DNA from: CAZFER01 sp964517495
GTDB lineage: Bacteria > Hinthialibacterota > Hinthialibacteria > Hinthialibacterales > Hinthialibacteraceae
Assembly: GCA_964517495.1 (NCBI GenBank)
Contig: CAZFER010000014.1
Coordinates: forward strand, 41,011-105,010
Length of the DNA: 64,000 nucleotides
Direction of reading: 5' to 3'
Shown here: piece after piece, positions 42,277 through 51,864 of the stretch
How positions within the stretch are numbered: position 1 is the stretch's first letter
Layout of the letters: every line of letters begins with the position of its first letter
Notes under the pieces: model-generated
The model's input: only the letters and a program-made list of their open reading frames with translations
Databases searched by the model: none
Told to the model about the DNA's origin: nothing
Made by a program: the position numbers and the translations under genes

Positions 42277-42492
42277 ATGCCCCATACCGTTGAGCATTGT
42301 CAGCTTTTCCGTCTGGCGGATAAAATTCAACGTGTGTTTAAAGCGGCTGGTGCGGCGGAATCCTCGTTTATTACCACCGCCCGCCTGAAAGGCTTTAACC
42401 CGGAAATAATTCACGAAGTGGCGGCCACCTTCTGGCAGGAAGGTTATTCCGCCAAGCGACGAAAGGGTAAGTGGTGTTTTGAACAAGTATAA
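42277..42492 (+). CDS. Hypothetical 71-residue protein
   Basis: A good AAGGAGAT site lies about 10 bases before the ATG. The product is small and soluble, with FNPEIIHEVAATFWQEGYSA followed by KRRKGKWCF, a helix-plus-basic-tail arrangement. I do not recognise a family. Ribosome site and sensible composition support it; an overlapping minus-strand frame (42142-42534) has neither. Confidence 0.55.
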   Translation: MPHTVEHCQLFRLADKIQRVFKAAGAAESSFITTARLKGFNPEIIHEVAATFWQEGYSAKRRKGKWCFEQV

Positions 42493-42731
42493 TCTCAAGT
42501 TATCAGAAGGTGTGTCATACTTTTTTACGTTCAAATCGACGATTCAGGTTGAGGGCGATTTGATGATGGTATAAGTATTGACACCCGATGGTGTTTCTAT
42601 ATCTCTTCCCCCTGCGAGTGATCGTGGTAGCATAATCGATAAAATAAACATCATTTCAGTTGTCACTCGTCCGCTGTAGGTGTGACGGGATGATTCGTTT
42701 ACACAGCTCATGTTTGATTCTTGGGTAAAAG

Positions 42732-43169
42732 GTGGACACAGCATTGAAGGAATTGCCGCGTTGGACACATATCGCACTTAGAGTGATAAATATCGAGCGC
42801 ACTGCTCATTTTTATAAGGAATATACCGGCCTTGAACTGATTCATCAACGGCAGGAAAACAAAACACGGGTTGGATGGCTGGGCAATCCATCGGTAAACC
42901 ATACCCAAGTCATTGTATTATTGGAAATGCCCTATGAACAATGTTCTCAACCCAGTTTCGATCATATTGGGCTGGATTTAGGCTCGAAAGAAGAAGTGGA
43001 TCAGGTAGCGGATAAAGCCCGGGTGGATGGAATTTTGGAACTGGAACCGGAAGATCATGGCCCTATAGCGGGCTACCTTTGCATGGTGCGCGATCCGGAT
43101 GGCAACCGTGTGGAATTTTCGTATGGCCAGGAAGTGGAATCGGTGTTGGAAAACAAATCAGCGACCTAG
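42732..43169 (+). CDS. VOC-family (glyoxalase/dioxygenase fold) protein
   Basis: 145 residues with the paired beta-alpha-beta-beta-beta units of the vicinal-oxygen-chelate fold: THIALRVINIERTAHFYKEY then TGLELIHQRQ, and FDHIGLDLGSKEEVDQVADK then VRDPDGNRVEFSYG. His in THIAL, His in FDHIG and Glu in VEFSY are likely metal ligands. The substrate is not predictable. GTG start at 42732; ends 15 bases before the convergent pseudopilin gene. Confidence 0.85.
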   Translation: MDTALKELPRWTHIALRVINIERTAHFYKEYTGLELIHQRQENKTRVGWLGNPSVNHTQVIVLLEMPYEQCSQPSFDHIGLDLGSKEEVDQVADKARVDGILELEPEDHGPIAGYLCMVRDPDGNRVEFSYGQEVESVLENKSAT

Positions 43170-43183
43170 AGCCATCCCTACAT

Positions 43184-43762
43184 TTAAATCCAATCCTTAC
43201 CTGTGGTCCTTGGTCCCCCCTTGCGTTCTCGATACCACCGCGGAGTATACACACCTCCCGCACGCACCATATCTCCCTTGCTGCTTAAACCATTCGTTAC
43301 ATCAAAAAACTGAAAATCGGGATGGTGGGATGGATAAAACGTTGAATTGTAATCATCCCTGCCATCCGGCCCCAAACATTCCAAAAAATACATATTGCTG
43401 TTTTCTGACTGCCAGTTGATGGTGTCAAACTCATAGGAAAGGTCGTATTCATTTTCCCTCCGCTGGACATGTTTCCTGGCAAAGGGATCAGGCAGAATGG
43501 AATGGATATAAGCGAACGGTGTGGTGAGCATTCGAAATCCCATATCACCATTGCTGCTGTGTGAACGTGTTGGGTAAGCCTGATGATCGATATAATAACT
43601 TTCCAGCGCCGTCACGATCGCCTGATGATCCGCCTGAGCACGTGCCAGGCGGGCCTTTATTTGCGCATTCAAAAAGTTGGGCACCGCAATCGCTGCCAAA
43701 ATCCCAATTATGGCCACCACGATCAATAATTCAATCAAAGTAAACGCTTGGTTTTTAATCAC
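43184..43762 (-). CDS. Type II secretion/type IV pilin-like pseudopilin
   Basis: 192 residues. NQAFTLIELLIVVAIIGILA is the prepilin N-terminus, with Ala in place of the usual Gly before Phe-Thr-Leu-Ile-Glu, followed by the GspG-like AQADHQAIVTALESYYIDHQ and AYPTR. The C-terminal region ends in FFDVTNGLSSKGDMVRAGG, a feature shared with the paralogue at 44010. It is probably processed by a PilD-type peptidase, not the TadV one here, and acts in a secretion pseudopilus. No other T2SS genes are in the window. Confidence 0.85.
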   Translation of the reverse strand: MIKNQAFTLIELLIVVAIIGILAAIAVPNFLNAQIKARLARAQADHQAIVTALESYYIDHQAYPTRSHSSNGDMGFRMLTTPFAYIHSILPDPFARKHVQRRENEYDLSYEFDTINWQSENSNMYFLECLGPDGRDDYNSTFYPSHHPDFQFFDVTNGLSSKGDMVRAGGVYTPRWYRERKGGPRTTGKDWI

Positions 43763-43852
43763 GATTTACATTCCTAAACTCTTTTACCAAGAGGATTCAT
43801 TTCTCCCCTATATTATTAAAATGAAGCTATATTCCCAATAGGGTCATAAACC

Positions 43853-43950
43853 GGGTTGACACGCAGGTCAACCCCCAATGTCATTAAGTTAAGACCATAT
43901 TGGATCGTTGAATAGGGAGGGCGAGGCGCCCACCGAGCCGATCTATCTTA
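43853..43950. repeat. GGGTTGAC-type palindromic intergenic element
   Basis: GGGTTGAC (43853-43860) and GTCAACCC (43867-43874) form a hairpin with a 6-base loop, the same core and loop length as at 7326-7349. Downstream, GGGAGGGCGAGGCGCCCACC and GAGCCG (43915-43940) match parts of the 7258-7380 region. It fills most of the 247-base gap between the two pseudopilin-like genes. Confidence 0.6.
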
Positions 43951-44009
43951 ATAACGTAACATATATCACACTTTCCAGCTCATCAGGATAGTCGCCCTCC
44001 CAATTTAAC

Positions 44010-44810
44010 TCACTCAAACTGCAAAATAAATCCATGACTGACCAATCCATTTGTGGGATCATATCGGATAAAGAAATCCTGAAAAGCGGAAGCATATTCT
44101 GTATAATTCCACAAACTACTTTTTCTGCCTCTGTAATTATTAATACACATCCCATAGAGCATATGATCCAAAAACGGACCCGGACTGACACCGATGATGG
44201 ATTGAGGATTGAATTCCATCCAATATTCCAACCGGTTCACCAAATGCGTGGTTATTCCATAAACTGGATAGGTATAACCGATTTGAGGAAGGCGTTTTAT
44301 CTCGCTTTTAAACTGGGGAGCACGGGCCCGCGGGGTTGCGATATGATAGAAATACTCACGCATGGGGAAACTGATTCTATTCAAGGCGCCTTTGGAGGGC
44401 AGTTCGGGCATTGGGTACTCAGGGATATAATCAAGCAATGCATCCCTGTCAAAACCATCCCACATTTGGCTTGCATCCAAAATATTTTCGTTAGAAGCCA
44501 ATAAACCGACATGATGTTCATCTTTTATAAATTCATACTGCCCCCAAATGTTGGGCGTGTTATAAAACACTCTTGCCTTATCAATATAGACCAAGGCATC
44601 AACGATGGGTTGTACAGCGTGGTCTTTGTTATAGTGCCGCACAGCCTGAATCATTTGGCTCAGGTCATACTTCGCTTTGGCAACCCCAGCCCTTGATTGG
44701 CTGTTCAAGAACTTTGGCACCATCACCAGCAGCAAAAGGGTAAAAATCCCAATGACCACTGCCACTTCTTGCGGTCTGCGAAATACAAAGCGTTTTAATA
44801 GCTTGAACAT
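44010..44810 (-). CDS. Pseudopilin-like membrane protein lacking the prepilin cleavage site
   Basis: 266 residues. A single N-terminal helix (QEVAVVIGIFTLLLLVMVPK) is followed by FLNSQSRAGVAKAKYDLSQM, parallel to FLNAQIKARLARAQADHQAI in the pseudopilin at 43184. The C-terminus YDPTNGLVSHG also matches its neighbour. When the two are aligned at V-P-x-F-L, the Glu5 of pseudopilins is kept but the position before the mature N-terminus is Phe, not Gly or Ala, so processing is unlikely. It looks like a pseudopilin derivative that stays as a signal-anchored protein. Function unknown. Confidence 0.7.
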   Translation of the reverse strand: MFKLLKRFVFRRPQEVAVVIGIFTLLLLVMVPKFLNSQSRAGVAKAKYDLSQMIQAVRHYNKDHAVQPIVDALVYIDKARVFYNTPNIWGQYEFIKDEHHVGLLASNENILDASQMWDGFDRDALLDYIPEYPMPELPSKGALNRISFPMREYFYHIATPRARAPQFKSEIKRLPQIGYTYPVYGITTHLVNRLEYWMEFNPQSIIGVSPGPFLDHMLYGMCINNYRGRKSSLWNYTEYASAFQDFFIRYDPTNGLVSHGFILQFE

Positions 44811-44921
44811 AAAGTTATTAAACCACCCTGGATTTACAACCTAATCCAGAACAGAATCACGAATTGGAATTTGATCAGTCCATTTCAAATCAAGTGGCTC
44901 AACGTATCGTAACCGAGATGA

Positions 44922-46169
44922 TCACGACTTAAGTGGTGCAAACTCATCAACGTTTTGCGAAAACAGCCTTTTGACATCCTTACGAATCTCATCTTCATTA
45001 ATATCCCAGCCTGTACGGGCAATATCCTCATATTTATCCGCCAATACCTTGGCAATGATCCGCCGTGAATGAGGCCATTTGTAAAGCAACTGATCCAACA
45101 CGCGGGCGTCGGAATGCTGAGGGACAAAACTTAAGCCCAACAGTTCCAAACGCATACGGGTCATCTCTTCAATCAGGCTGGGATTATTCAAAAACCACCA
45201 ACACCCGAAGGGCAACAGATTGGGAAACTTGCGTGCCGTCACACATAGTTCATGCTGGTTTTCACGGCTGAGCATAGTGACCAGAAAGCGGTTTTCTGGA
45301 TGCTTCACGCACAAATTGGCTACACTCACCACATCAGATTTTCCCACCCCGTCCCCAGCTAATTTTAAGGCGGGATTGATCAAACGCCGCACACCAATCA
45401 TCAAGGCAAAGGGAAGGTTTCGCTCTCTCGCAAAGGGGATAATACATGAATCAATAATCTGGGTGGCAATACCTTCATCCGGATAACGAAAATCGGGGGT
45501 CAATGATACGGCCATGTAACGAGGATTCATCTTATCAGCCCAATCCTCCAGGAACGTTCGGATTTGGATAAAACTGGAATCGTTGGGTGTGGGGCTAACG
45601 TCGTACCCTTGTTCCCGTATCAGGCTGGATACCGTTTCCCAGCCCATCAATAAGGGATCAACACGCAGCGCGGCATGTAAACGGGGATGATTATTGCCTA
45701 TGGTTTTCCAAAATTCACACTCCGTTTTATCGAAGGGATCATTTGTCATGACGGCATAGCTGACATTTGAACGTTCGAAAACAGTTTCGAGATAATCCTC
45801 CACCTTTTGTTGTTTAAAGTAGTCGCGGATGTGGTTGAGATTTCTCTCGCTGGTATCCAACTCCAACTTTTGCAGGACCGTCAGAACCCCACGGCATGCT
45901 TCTGATACTGGAGAGCGCTTGATAAACAACTCATCCCAAATCAAATCAGCCTGCTCCGATTTAGTCATTTTCCAGAACACCTTGCTATGAATGCCTGCTA
46001 CCCGCATCACTTCAGCGATTAGATAATGATAAGTCAACAGTTCGTCGATTCCCCACAGCAAAAGCGATCCATAGGTGGGTGGATAAAGGTGGGTATGCAT
46101 ATCAGCAATTGGTGTATCTTCAACAATTTCATCGACTTTGGTCCGAATTTGATTTAATTGCAGCGCCAT
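44922..46169 (-). CDS. Uronate-isomerase-like amidohydrolase-superfamily protein
   Basis: 415 residues. The metal-binding entry IADMHTHLYPPTYGSLLLWG, then FALMIGVRR and a late SDARVLDQLLYKWPHSRRII, resembles glucuronate isomerase (UxaC), where the segment after the Asp holds S-R and H-x-x-F-R-R. Similarity is distant. UxaC converts glucuronate or galacturonate to the keto form, which would fit pectin use with the GH28 gene, but another TIM-barrel hydrolase activity is possible. ATG 46169 is chosen because GGAGAG precedes it; the frame opens at 46211. Confidence 0.75.
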   Translation of the reverse strand: MALQLNQIRTKVDEIVEDTPIADMHTHLYPPTYGSLLLWGIDELLTYHYLIAEVMRVAGIHSKVFWKMTKSEQADLIWDELFIKRSPVSEACRGVLTVLQKLELDTSERNLNHIRDYFKQQKVEDYLETVFERSNVSYAVMTNDPFDKTECEFWKTIGNNHPRLHAALRVDPLLMGWETVSSLIREQGYDVSPTPNDSSFIQIRTFLEDWADKMNPRYMAVSLTPDFRYPDEGIATQIIDSCIIPFARERNLPFALMIGVRRLINPALKLAGDGVGKSDVVSVANLCVKHPENRFLVTMLSRENQHELCVTARKFPNLLPFGCWWFLNNPSLIEEMTRMRLELLGLSFVPQHSDARVLDQLLYKWPHSRRIIAKVLADKYEDIARTGWDINEDEIRKDVKRLFSQNVDEFAPLKS

Positions 46170-46226
46170 AAAAACTCTCCATTTATGAAAGATTCGTAAT
46201 CGATTTCTCAAAAAAGTTTATACATT

Positions 46227-48104
46227 TCAACACCCTGACATCTTAAGGTCATTTGCGTATTTTTCCAATAAGCTGCCATGAATTTTTAGTGAGCGGTCAA
46301 AATCATTGAGCAAGTTCTCACATCGTTCCAAGGCCGCCTGGTTTTGCTCACGGCTTCCACCTCCCAAAATATCCGTTCTTCCCAACTGCCCCATAAACAC
46401 CAGCGTTGAACGTGAACAAAGCGCTGAGCACAGATTCATGATGGCATTTTCATTTTTGGATAACTGAACAAACGATTTCATGAGTTGAATCATATCCCCA
46501 GCAAATGAGGTATCATTTGGATGCATTTGGTTCAACCGTTTGATCAATCCTCGAAGTGATTGCCGGGCACGTTGGCTTGCACTGGCAAGATCGTTTAACT
46601 CCTTCACGACCTGTTCCCGCTGGTGGCTCAAAGTAGGTTGAAGCACCTTTTGCAGGTTGGTTTTATCGATGGGATTATCAGGCAATAGTTCCAAGGCTTT
46701 ATCAAGCGGTTTCCAGTGGCAACCCTCGATATACGCTCCCTTGGGTGATGAATTAATCGTTTCAGCGCCGGTATGCTTAATCAATAGTGAAAAAGTATCC
46801 AAATAGGTTTTGTAAAGACCACTGGTCCAAACTGTATCACCAGAGTTCGAGTGAACCTGCAAGAGAGGTTCCTGTTCACGCTCGGGCTGTTCAAGATCAT
46901 TTTGCATCGCTCCAGCGGCGTACCATTGCTGATCGGGAAACGAAAGATCATGGCCGATCAATATAATGGGCGAAGCCCCCATCACTACAGCGGCATGATA
47001 AGCCGCATGAGCTGTAGAGCCATAAGAGATTAGAAAACCCAATGGCCCCAGCGATTGAAGCGTACTTAAGAATGGAGAGGCGGTTTTATCATATTGCACA
47101 CTGCCGGCATGATCAAAAAAGAAACTGCGCCCTTCATACTTTGCCGGGATGGATGGGTGAATCCCTGGATAAGCCAATAGGCAACTGTGATGATCATCAA
47201 GGTTATCAAAGTGCCGTGCATTCAGTTCAGTAAAATCGAGGCTGACCACAAGGTCAGCACACATTCCATGTTTGAGTAAAATGCGATGAGCAGTATCCAC
47301 ACAGATTAACCAGGCACCCTCCTGATAATCAGCAATGAAGGGAAGAGATTCTTCCAAACTGGGGCCAGGGGCGATCACCAATGCTGGCGAACCCTTGCCA
47401 ATGTTTTCCAGGTTTCGGGAATTCGCTCCCTTTAACACCCATTTCAAATTAGCTAGAACATTTTCGAGAATTTTTTGCCCTTGCTCTTCACCTGTACGGA
47501 ACTTCAATCCCTCAATTTGCAGGTTTTCCCAAACCAAAGCCGCTAATGTCTCTCTATATGATTTATAAAGACTTTGAGCAAAAACCGGCATGGCCATTTT
47601 TATACCCTGAGTTCGAATTCGGTGCAGACTGACGCCAGAAAAGAGCTTGTCTCTTACACCCTTTTCATTTAAACCCACCGCCCAATTAATTTTCAGTGAG
47701 TTAATCAATTCAGTCCAATCCATCAAATGCATGGCGGTTTTAAATAACACCATATCCGGTTCCACAACCCAGATTTGCGTATCCTGGTCGGAGTGTAAGT
47801 TCAGATAGTAGGCATGATAACCCGTGCCAAAACCGAGTAGTAAAACATGACCTTGCTTCAAAAAATCATCGCTTAATCCACGTACCCATTGATCAGCCTC
47901 ACGATGGGGAGCGTTAAGATCATTTAAGGCCTGATAGCGGCCATCATTTGTTTTAACACCTAAAATGGGTGAACCGTCTTGAGCGCGTCCCACCTTAATA
48001 CGTGTCTGGTCAATTTCCACTTTTCCCAACCGGCCAGCAAGATCGGGATCGCGTTTTTTGATGGCATTTAAATTGATTTGCCAAAATTGATTTCCATCGG
48101 CCAT
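46227..48104 (-). CDS. DUF115/Maf-like protein, probable motility-associated glycosyltransferase
   Basis: 625 residues. The central domain (SPALVIAPGPSLEESLPFIA, then LICVDTAHRILLKHGMCADL and DFTELNARHFDNL) is the DUF115/6-hydroxymethylpterin pyrophosphokinase MptE-like domain that also occurs in Maf (motility accessory factor) proteins. Maf proteins add nonulosonic acids to flagellin in several bacteria. The N- and C-terminal extensions are helical. In this window, with two giant flagellins and sugar-nucleotide genes, a flagellin glycosylation role is the best guess. It is divergent from the GT4 gene at 48243. Confidence 0.82.
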   Translation of the reverse strand: MADGNQFWQINLNAIKKRDPDLAGRLGKVEIDQTRIKVGRAQDGSPILGVKTNDGRYQALNDLNAPHREADQWVRGLSDDFLKQGHVLLLGFGTGYHAYYLNLHSDQDTQIWVVEPDMVLFKTAMHLMDWTELINSLKINWAVGLNEKGVRDKLFSGVSLHRIRTQGIKMAMPVFAQSLYKSYRETLAALVWENLQIEGLKFRTGEEQGQKILENVLANLKWVLKGANSRNLENIGKGSPALVIAPGPSLEESLPFIADYQEGAWLICVDTAHRILLKHGMCADLVVSLDFTELNARHFDNLDDHHSCLLAYPGIHPSIPAKYEGRSFFFDHAGSVQYDKTASPFLSTLQSLGPLGFLISYGSTAHAAYHAAVVMGASPIILIGHDLSFPDQQWYAAGAMQNDLEQPEREQEPLLQVHSNSGDTVWTSGLYKTYLDTFSLLIKHTGAETINSSPKGAYIEGCHWKPLDKALELLPDNPIDKTNLQKVLQPTLSHQREQVVKELNDLASASQRARQSLRGLIKRLNQMHPNDTSFAGDMIQLMKSFVQLSKNENAIMNLCSALCSRSTLVFMGQLGRTDILGGGSREQNQAALERCENLLNDFDRSLKIHGSLLEKYANDLKMSGC

Positions 48105-48242
48105 TATTCTTTTTGCTTTCTCGTCGCACCATATGTGTTTTAGGTCGAATCAATTCAAACTACAATTCAGTTTCAAATCAATGTCGATTTAGTGAAAAGT
48201 TTTTGCATAAAGTTATCTCATTCTACTTGAAAGATAAATACG

Positions 48243-49382
48243 ATGCGGGTGTTAATCATCGATAAAACCGCCGGGCTTCACTCATCCCATGAACGCCATC
48301 AGGCGCTTGGATCACTTCCTGAGGTGGATTTACATGTCCTGGGACCGCACCATTGGGTCGAAAATGGCCGGCCCGTAATGTGGGAAATCGGTGATGGGAT
48401 GAATTATACCCCCCATTTTGGCCGGGTAATCTTTAAGGATTATTACGCAAGAGCCTGTTACTATTCAGGCATGATGAGAGCATTCCGTCATTCTCAACCT
48501 GATCTCATTCAATTACTGGAGGAACCCTGGTCACTAACAACGCTGCAAACCTTGATCATGTCATCGATATTCGCTCCACAGGCAAAACTCTTGTTTTACA
48601 CGTGGGAAAATATTTATCGCCCCTGGCAATATCCCTCCCGCATATCGCGGCTTTATGCCCTCATCGATAAGGCTATGCACTCCTGCTCAAGTGGAGCAGT
48701 GTGTGCAACAGAGGGCGCCAGGAAGGTTTTACTCCAAAAAGGATATCAGCATCCCACTACCGTTATTCCCTATGGTATCCCTCAGTTTTTTCTGCAAGAT
48801 CATTCAAATACTAAAAGAAAAGCGGATGGTTTCACCATTGGATATATCGGCCGTTTGTTGGAAATGAAAGGTGTTGATCTATTAATTCAAGCCATAAAGG
48901 ATCTACCGGACTATCGATTGCATCTTATCGGTTCAGGTGAGGATGAAAATCGCTTTAAACTATTAGCCAGGAAACTCGATGTCTATAAAAGAATCGAATG
49001 GTCCTCATCCATACCGGAAGAACAAATCCCAGCAGCGTTGAAACAATTGGATGTGCTGGTTTTACCTTCCCGCGCCACCCCCGGTTGGCAAGAACAGCTG
49101 GGACGGGTGCTAATCGAAGCCATGGCAATGGGAGTGCCGGTCATTGGGGCTAATACAGGCGCGATTTCAGAAGTAATTGGTGATGCGGGATGGCTATTTG
49201 AAACGGAAAACCCAGCCCATCTGCTCAAACAGATTAAACATGTGCGAGACCACAAAGAAACCACTGCAAGATGTGTAGAAATAGGGCGGCAGCGTGTAAA
49301 CACACGATTCACCTGGCCGGTGTTTGCCCAGCAGTTACACTCATTTTATCAATCTATAGTGGAAGGTTGCATCCATGAATGA
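48243..49382 (+). CDS. GT4-family glycosyltransferase
   Basis: 379 residues with two Rossmann domains. The C-terminal donor-binding part is clear: IGYIGRLLEMKGVDLLIQAI, LHLIGSGEDENRF, and the E-x7-E motif region GRVLIEAMAMGVPVIGANTG. This retaining family builds surface polysaccharides. It overlaps the flippase gene by eight bases, forming a two-gene unit for glycan assembly and export. Confidence 0.9.
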   Translation: MRVLIIDKTAGLHSSHERHQALGSLPEVDLHVLGPHHWVENGRPVMWEIGDGMNYTPHFGRVIFKDYYARACYYSGMMRAFRHSQPDLIQLLEEPWSLTTLQTLIMSSIFAPQAKLLFYTWENIYRPWQYPSRISRLYALIDKAMHSCSSGAVCATEGARKVLLQKGYQHPTTVIPYGIPQFFLQDHSNTKRKADGFTIGYIGRLLEMKGVDLLIQAIKDLPDYRLHLIGSGEDENRFKLLARKLDVYKRIEWSSSIPEEQIPAALKQLDVLVLPSRATPGWQEQLGRVLIEAMAMGVPVIGANTGAISEVIGDAGWLFETENPAHLLKQIKHVRDHKETTARCVEIGRQRVNTRFTWPVFAQQLHSFYQSIVEGCIHE

Positions 49383-50811
49383 CAACATAGATAGCCAGCG
49401 AATCGGAAGCCGAATCACTCGCCATGGAACTATTCTGGCGATTAGCGGCATTGTATGCAAACTACTCTTGCTGGTTTATACCGTCCTCGCGGTGGAAATA
49501 TTAGGACGCGAGCAATTTGGACGCATCGAGTACTTCATCGAGATGGGAATCATCTTCACCGTGCTTATCGATTTCGGCATGGAACAAACCGTAACCCGCG
49601 AACTGGCACGGCGGCGTGAACAACTACACAAATCCCTTTATCCCTTGGTTACCTTTCGCATGGCGGCTTCGGTGTTTGGTGGTGGATTGATGGCACTTTT
49701 TCTTTGGCTGGGAGCCAAAGAGGGTCACACCTGGGCGTTGATTTTAAGTGCCTTGACCTACTATTTCGTTGTTTTGCATACCATGTTGATACGTGCAGTG
49801 GTGCGCAGTGTTGAGTTGCTTCACTATGAAGGAATCGCTAATCTGCTCGATAAGGTTGTACACATTGCTCTAGCCCTGGTTTTCCTCCTTTTATTACCTC
49901 GCTTACCCTTTATTGTGTTGTGTTATGCCGCCGGGGCATTGGTTTCATTGGTTATTTATTGGGCCGTGATTTTGAAACATTATGGGATTCAGCGGCAGGA
50001 TTATACCTACAAAGATTGGTATGACTGGCAGCGTCTGGCGCTCCCAATCGGGCTTTCGTCAGCATGTATTCTGTTGCTGCATCGGGAGGATACAGCCATG
50101 GTGAATTGGATACAGGGAGACGCAGAAACGGGAGTATATCGGGCGCCCTATCGTTTTTTGGAGGGGCTTTTCCTGTTTCCCCAAGTTTTGGCGATTTCCG
50201 CCTATCCAGTGTTTTCCAAGTTATATCATGAAACACGCCCGTTCACAGATTCAGCGGCGTTGTTATTGCGCGGGCTTATAATGATGAGCCTGCCCATGGC
50301 GGTTGGCGGGCATATCATTGCGCACCACCTAATCGAACAATTGACACCGGAAGTAAGTCCACGTGGTGGTTTTGTTTTCCAAATTCTGGTATGGTCCCTG
50401 CCTTTTATTTATGGCAATTTCCTACTCGGTACAATATTAAACGCCACCGACCGGCAGAAGCTGAATCTCAAAGCCAGCGCATTGGGGCTGGTTGGTAATT
50501 TTGTTTTAAATATCCCCGCCATCTACTACTATGGTGCTATCGGTGCCTCGGTCGTCACCATTTTATCACAAGGGCTTTATTGCCTGATCATGATTTATTA
50601 CACCCGCGAGTTCAAATTGTTTACTGATCCACTCCGTTATGGCGCCATCATAACCGCCTGTGCTTTAATGGCCGCTGTATTGTTATGGTTGCAGCTTCAG
50701 TGGTATTTGGCCGTACTTGTTGGTATAGCCGTATACGGCATTGCCCTGATTGGATTGGGGGGCTTGAGCCGACGGGATTTTAATAGCCTGGTTAATGTAA
50801 TTAAGAGATAG
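49375..50811 (+). CDS. Polysaccharide flippase (Wzx/MVF-like, MOP superfamily)
   Basis: 478 residues with about 12-14 hydrophobic segments; the N-terminus GTILAISGIVCKLLLLVYTV and then EILGREQFGRIEYFIEMGII is typical of PST/Wzx-type oligosaccharide flippases. It should move lipid-linked glycan across the inner membrane. Translationally coupled to the GT4 gene. Its stop overlaps that of the minus-strand gene at 50801. Confidence 0.88.
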   Translation: MNDNIDSQRIGSRITRHGTILAISGIVCKLLLLVYTVLAVEILGREQFGRIEYFIEMGIIFTVLIDFGMEQTVTRELARRREQLHKSLYPLVTFRMAASVFGGGLMALFLWLGAKEGHTWALILSALTYYFVVLHTMLIRAVVRSVELLHYEGIANLLDKVVHIALALVFLLLLPRLPFIVLCYAAGALVSLVIYWAVILKHYGIQRQDYTYKDWYDWQRLALPIGLSSACILLLHREDTAMVNWIQGDAETGVYRAPYRFLEGLFLFPQVLAISAYPVFSKLYHETRPFTDSAALLLRGLIMMSLPMAVGGHIIAHHLIEQLTPEVSPRGGFVFQILVWSLPFIYGNFLLGTILNATDRQKLNLKASALGLVGNFVLNIPAIYYYGAIGASVVTILSQGLYCLIMIYYTREFKLFTDPLRYGAIITACALMAAVLLWLQLQWYLAVLVGIAVYGIALIGLGGLSRRDFNSLVNVIKR

Positions 50812-51019
50812 CGGTTGAGTTAACCAAACCAAGCTCACTATTCAATTCGTTCAAAAAATCCTCAATTCGGCCATCACAATGTTTGGTGGCAAAATGACTG
50901 ATGGGCACCGGGGGAGGAGATTGCTTGCAATCCTCACACATGCCATGCCGTACAAACACATTCCACGCCGCCGGGTGGCGGGTGAGAACATCGCAGACAA
51001 GATCATCCGATTGATACAT
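50801..51019 (-). CDS. DUF1858/ScdA N-terminal-like small protein
   Basis: 72 residues. LVCDVLTRHPAAWNVFVRHG and then MCEDCKQSPP match the DUF542/DUF1858 (ScdA_N, hybrid-cluster-associated) pattern: a helical domain with paired Cys after a hydrophobic helix, thought to bind iron or NO-related centres in iron-sulfur repair proteins. Here it is stand-alone, without the hemerythrin part. The end overlaps the flippase stop by 11 bases. Confidence 0.75.
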   Translation of the reverse strand: MYQSDDLVCDVLTRHPAAWNVFVRHGMCEDCKQSPPPVPISHFATKHCDGRIEDFLNELNSELGLVNSTAIS

Positions 51020-51112
51020 ATTACACTACCTCCAAATGTGTTTTGATTACTGTTTGTAAAGTATATGAGATATTCAAAGGGGTGGATTGACTTTAGCTAA
51101 TGGGATAGGTAT

Positions 51113-51679
51113 TTATTCGTTGAGCGGTTCGATTTCGAACACTTCCCACAGGGGAACAGTTAAACCACCAATGGTTGATAGAACCAATTCTTCCTGCGCC
51201 TCAATATATCTACCCTTATCGAAACAATTATCGCTGGTTAAGCGAAATTGTTCGGCGTATTGAGCTTCGGGTTCAATGACAATATATTCCTTAACCCCAT
51301 ATTTTTCATAGAGTTTCATTTTATTCCAACGGTCTTTCCTGGCGGTATAGGGGCTAAGAACCTCAAAAACCACATCGGGTGCACCTTGAATGTTTTTTTC
51401 GGTCTCTTTTGTACGATCACAGACGATGATGATATCCGGTTGTACCACATTCTTTTCAGAAAAAACCACATCGAGCGGTGCAATCCGTGGAACACATTCA
51501 TTCCCTTTTAATGCCTGGTGCAGAAATCCAAACAGATTCCCGACGATGGCTTGGTGCTTAATATTGGGCGATGGGCTCATATCATAAGGAATCCCCTCGA
51601 TGATCTCCCAGCGTTCGTCATCAGGCCAGCTCAGGTAATCCTGGTAGGTGTATTCTTTTTCTAGTTCGGGAATAGGCAT
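51113..51679 (-). CDS. Uma2-family putative restriction-endonuclease-fold protein
   Basis: 188 residues. YTYQDYLSWPDDERWEIIEG begins the Uma2/DUF820 family; the PD-(D/E)xK nuclease residues appear in VVQPDIIIVCD and APDVVFEVLSPYTARKDRWN, followed by KMKLYEKYGVKEYIVIEPE. Family members are abundant in cyanobacteria and some environmental bacteria; biological roles are uncertain and some act as transposon- or toxin-like nucleases. It stands alone here. Confidence 0.88.
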   Translation of the reverse strand: MPIPELEKEYTYQDYLSWPDDERWEIIEGIPYDMSPSPNIKHQAIVGNLFGFLHQALKGNECVPRIAPLDVVFSEKNVVQPDIIIVCDRTKETEKNIQGAPDVVFEVLSPYTARKDRWNKMKLYEKYGVKEYIVIEPEAQYAEQFRLTSDNCFDKGRYIEAQEELVLSTIGGLTVPLWEVFEIEPLNE

Positions 51680-51784
51680 TATTTTATCACCTGCATCTTT
51701 TTAGTAATATTTTATAGTTGGTGAGTTTGTAATACCAAGGGGAAGCGAGGGATTGGATATTCCCAGTTTTACACGTATTTTTTA

Positions 51785-51835
51785 CCCGATTCCAGTCCGT
51801 TCACTCTCAATAAAAGTATACGGACTAAAATCGGG
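51785..51835. repeat. 16-bp imperfect inverted repeat between Uma2 and sulfotransferase genes
   Basis: 51785-51800 (CCCGATTCCAGTCCGT) pairs with 51820-51835 (ACGGACTAAAATCGGG), 14 of 16 positions, over a 19-base loop. It lies 30 bases downstream of the sulfotransferase stop on the minus strand and may stabilise its 3' end. No T-run follows, so it is not a canonical terminator. Confidence 0.55.
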
Positions 51836-51864
51836 CAAATAATTCAATTGTTGATGGGGATATA

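Noticed and set aside
42142..42534. 130-residue minus-strand ORF
   Set aside because: It overlaps the plus-strand 71-residue gene, which has a good ribosome site; this one has no such site and odd composition.
42544..42777. 77-residue minus-strand ORF upstream of the VOC gene
   Set aside because: No ribosome site, overlaps the VOC start, and I cannot recognise a family, although a remnant of a decayed gene is possible.
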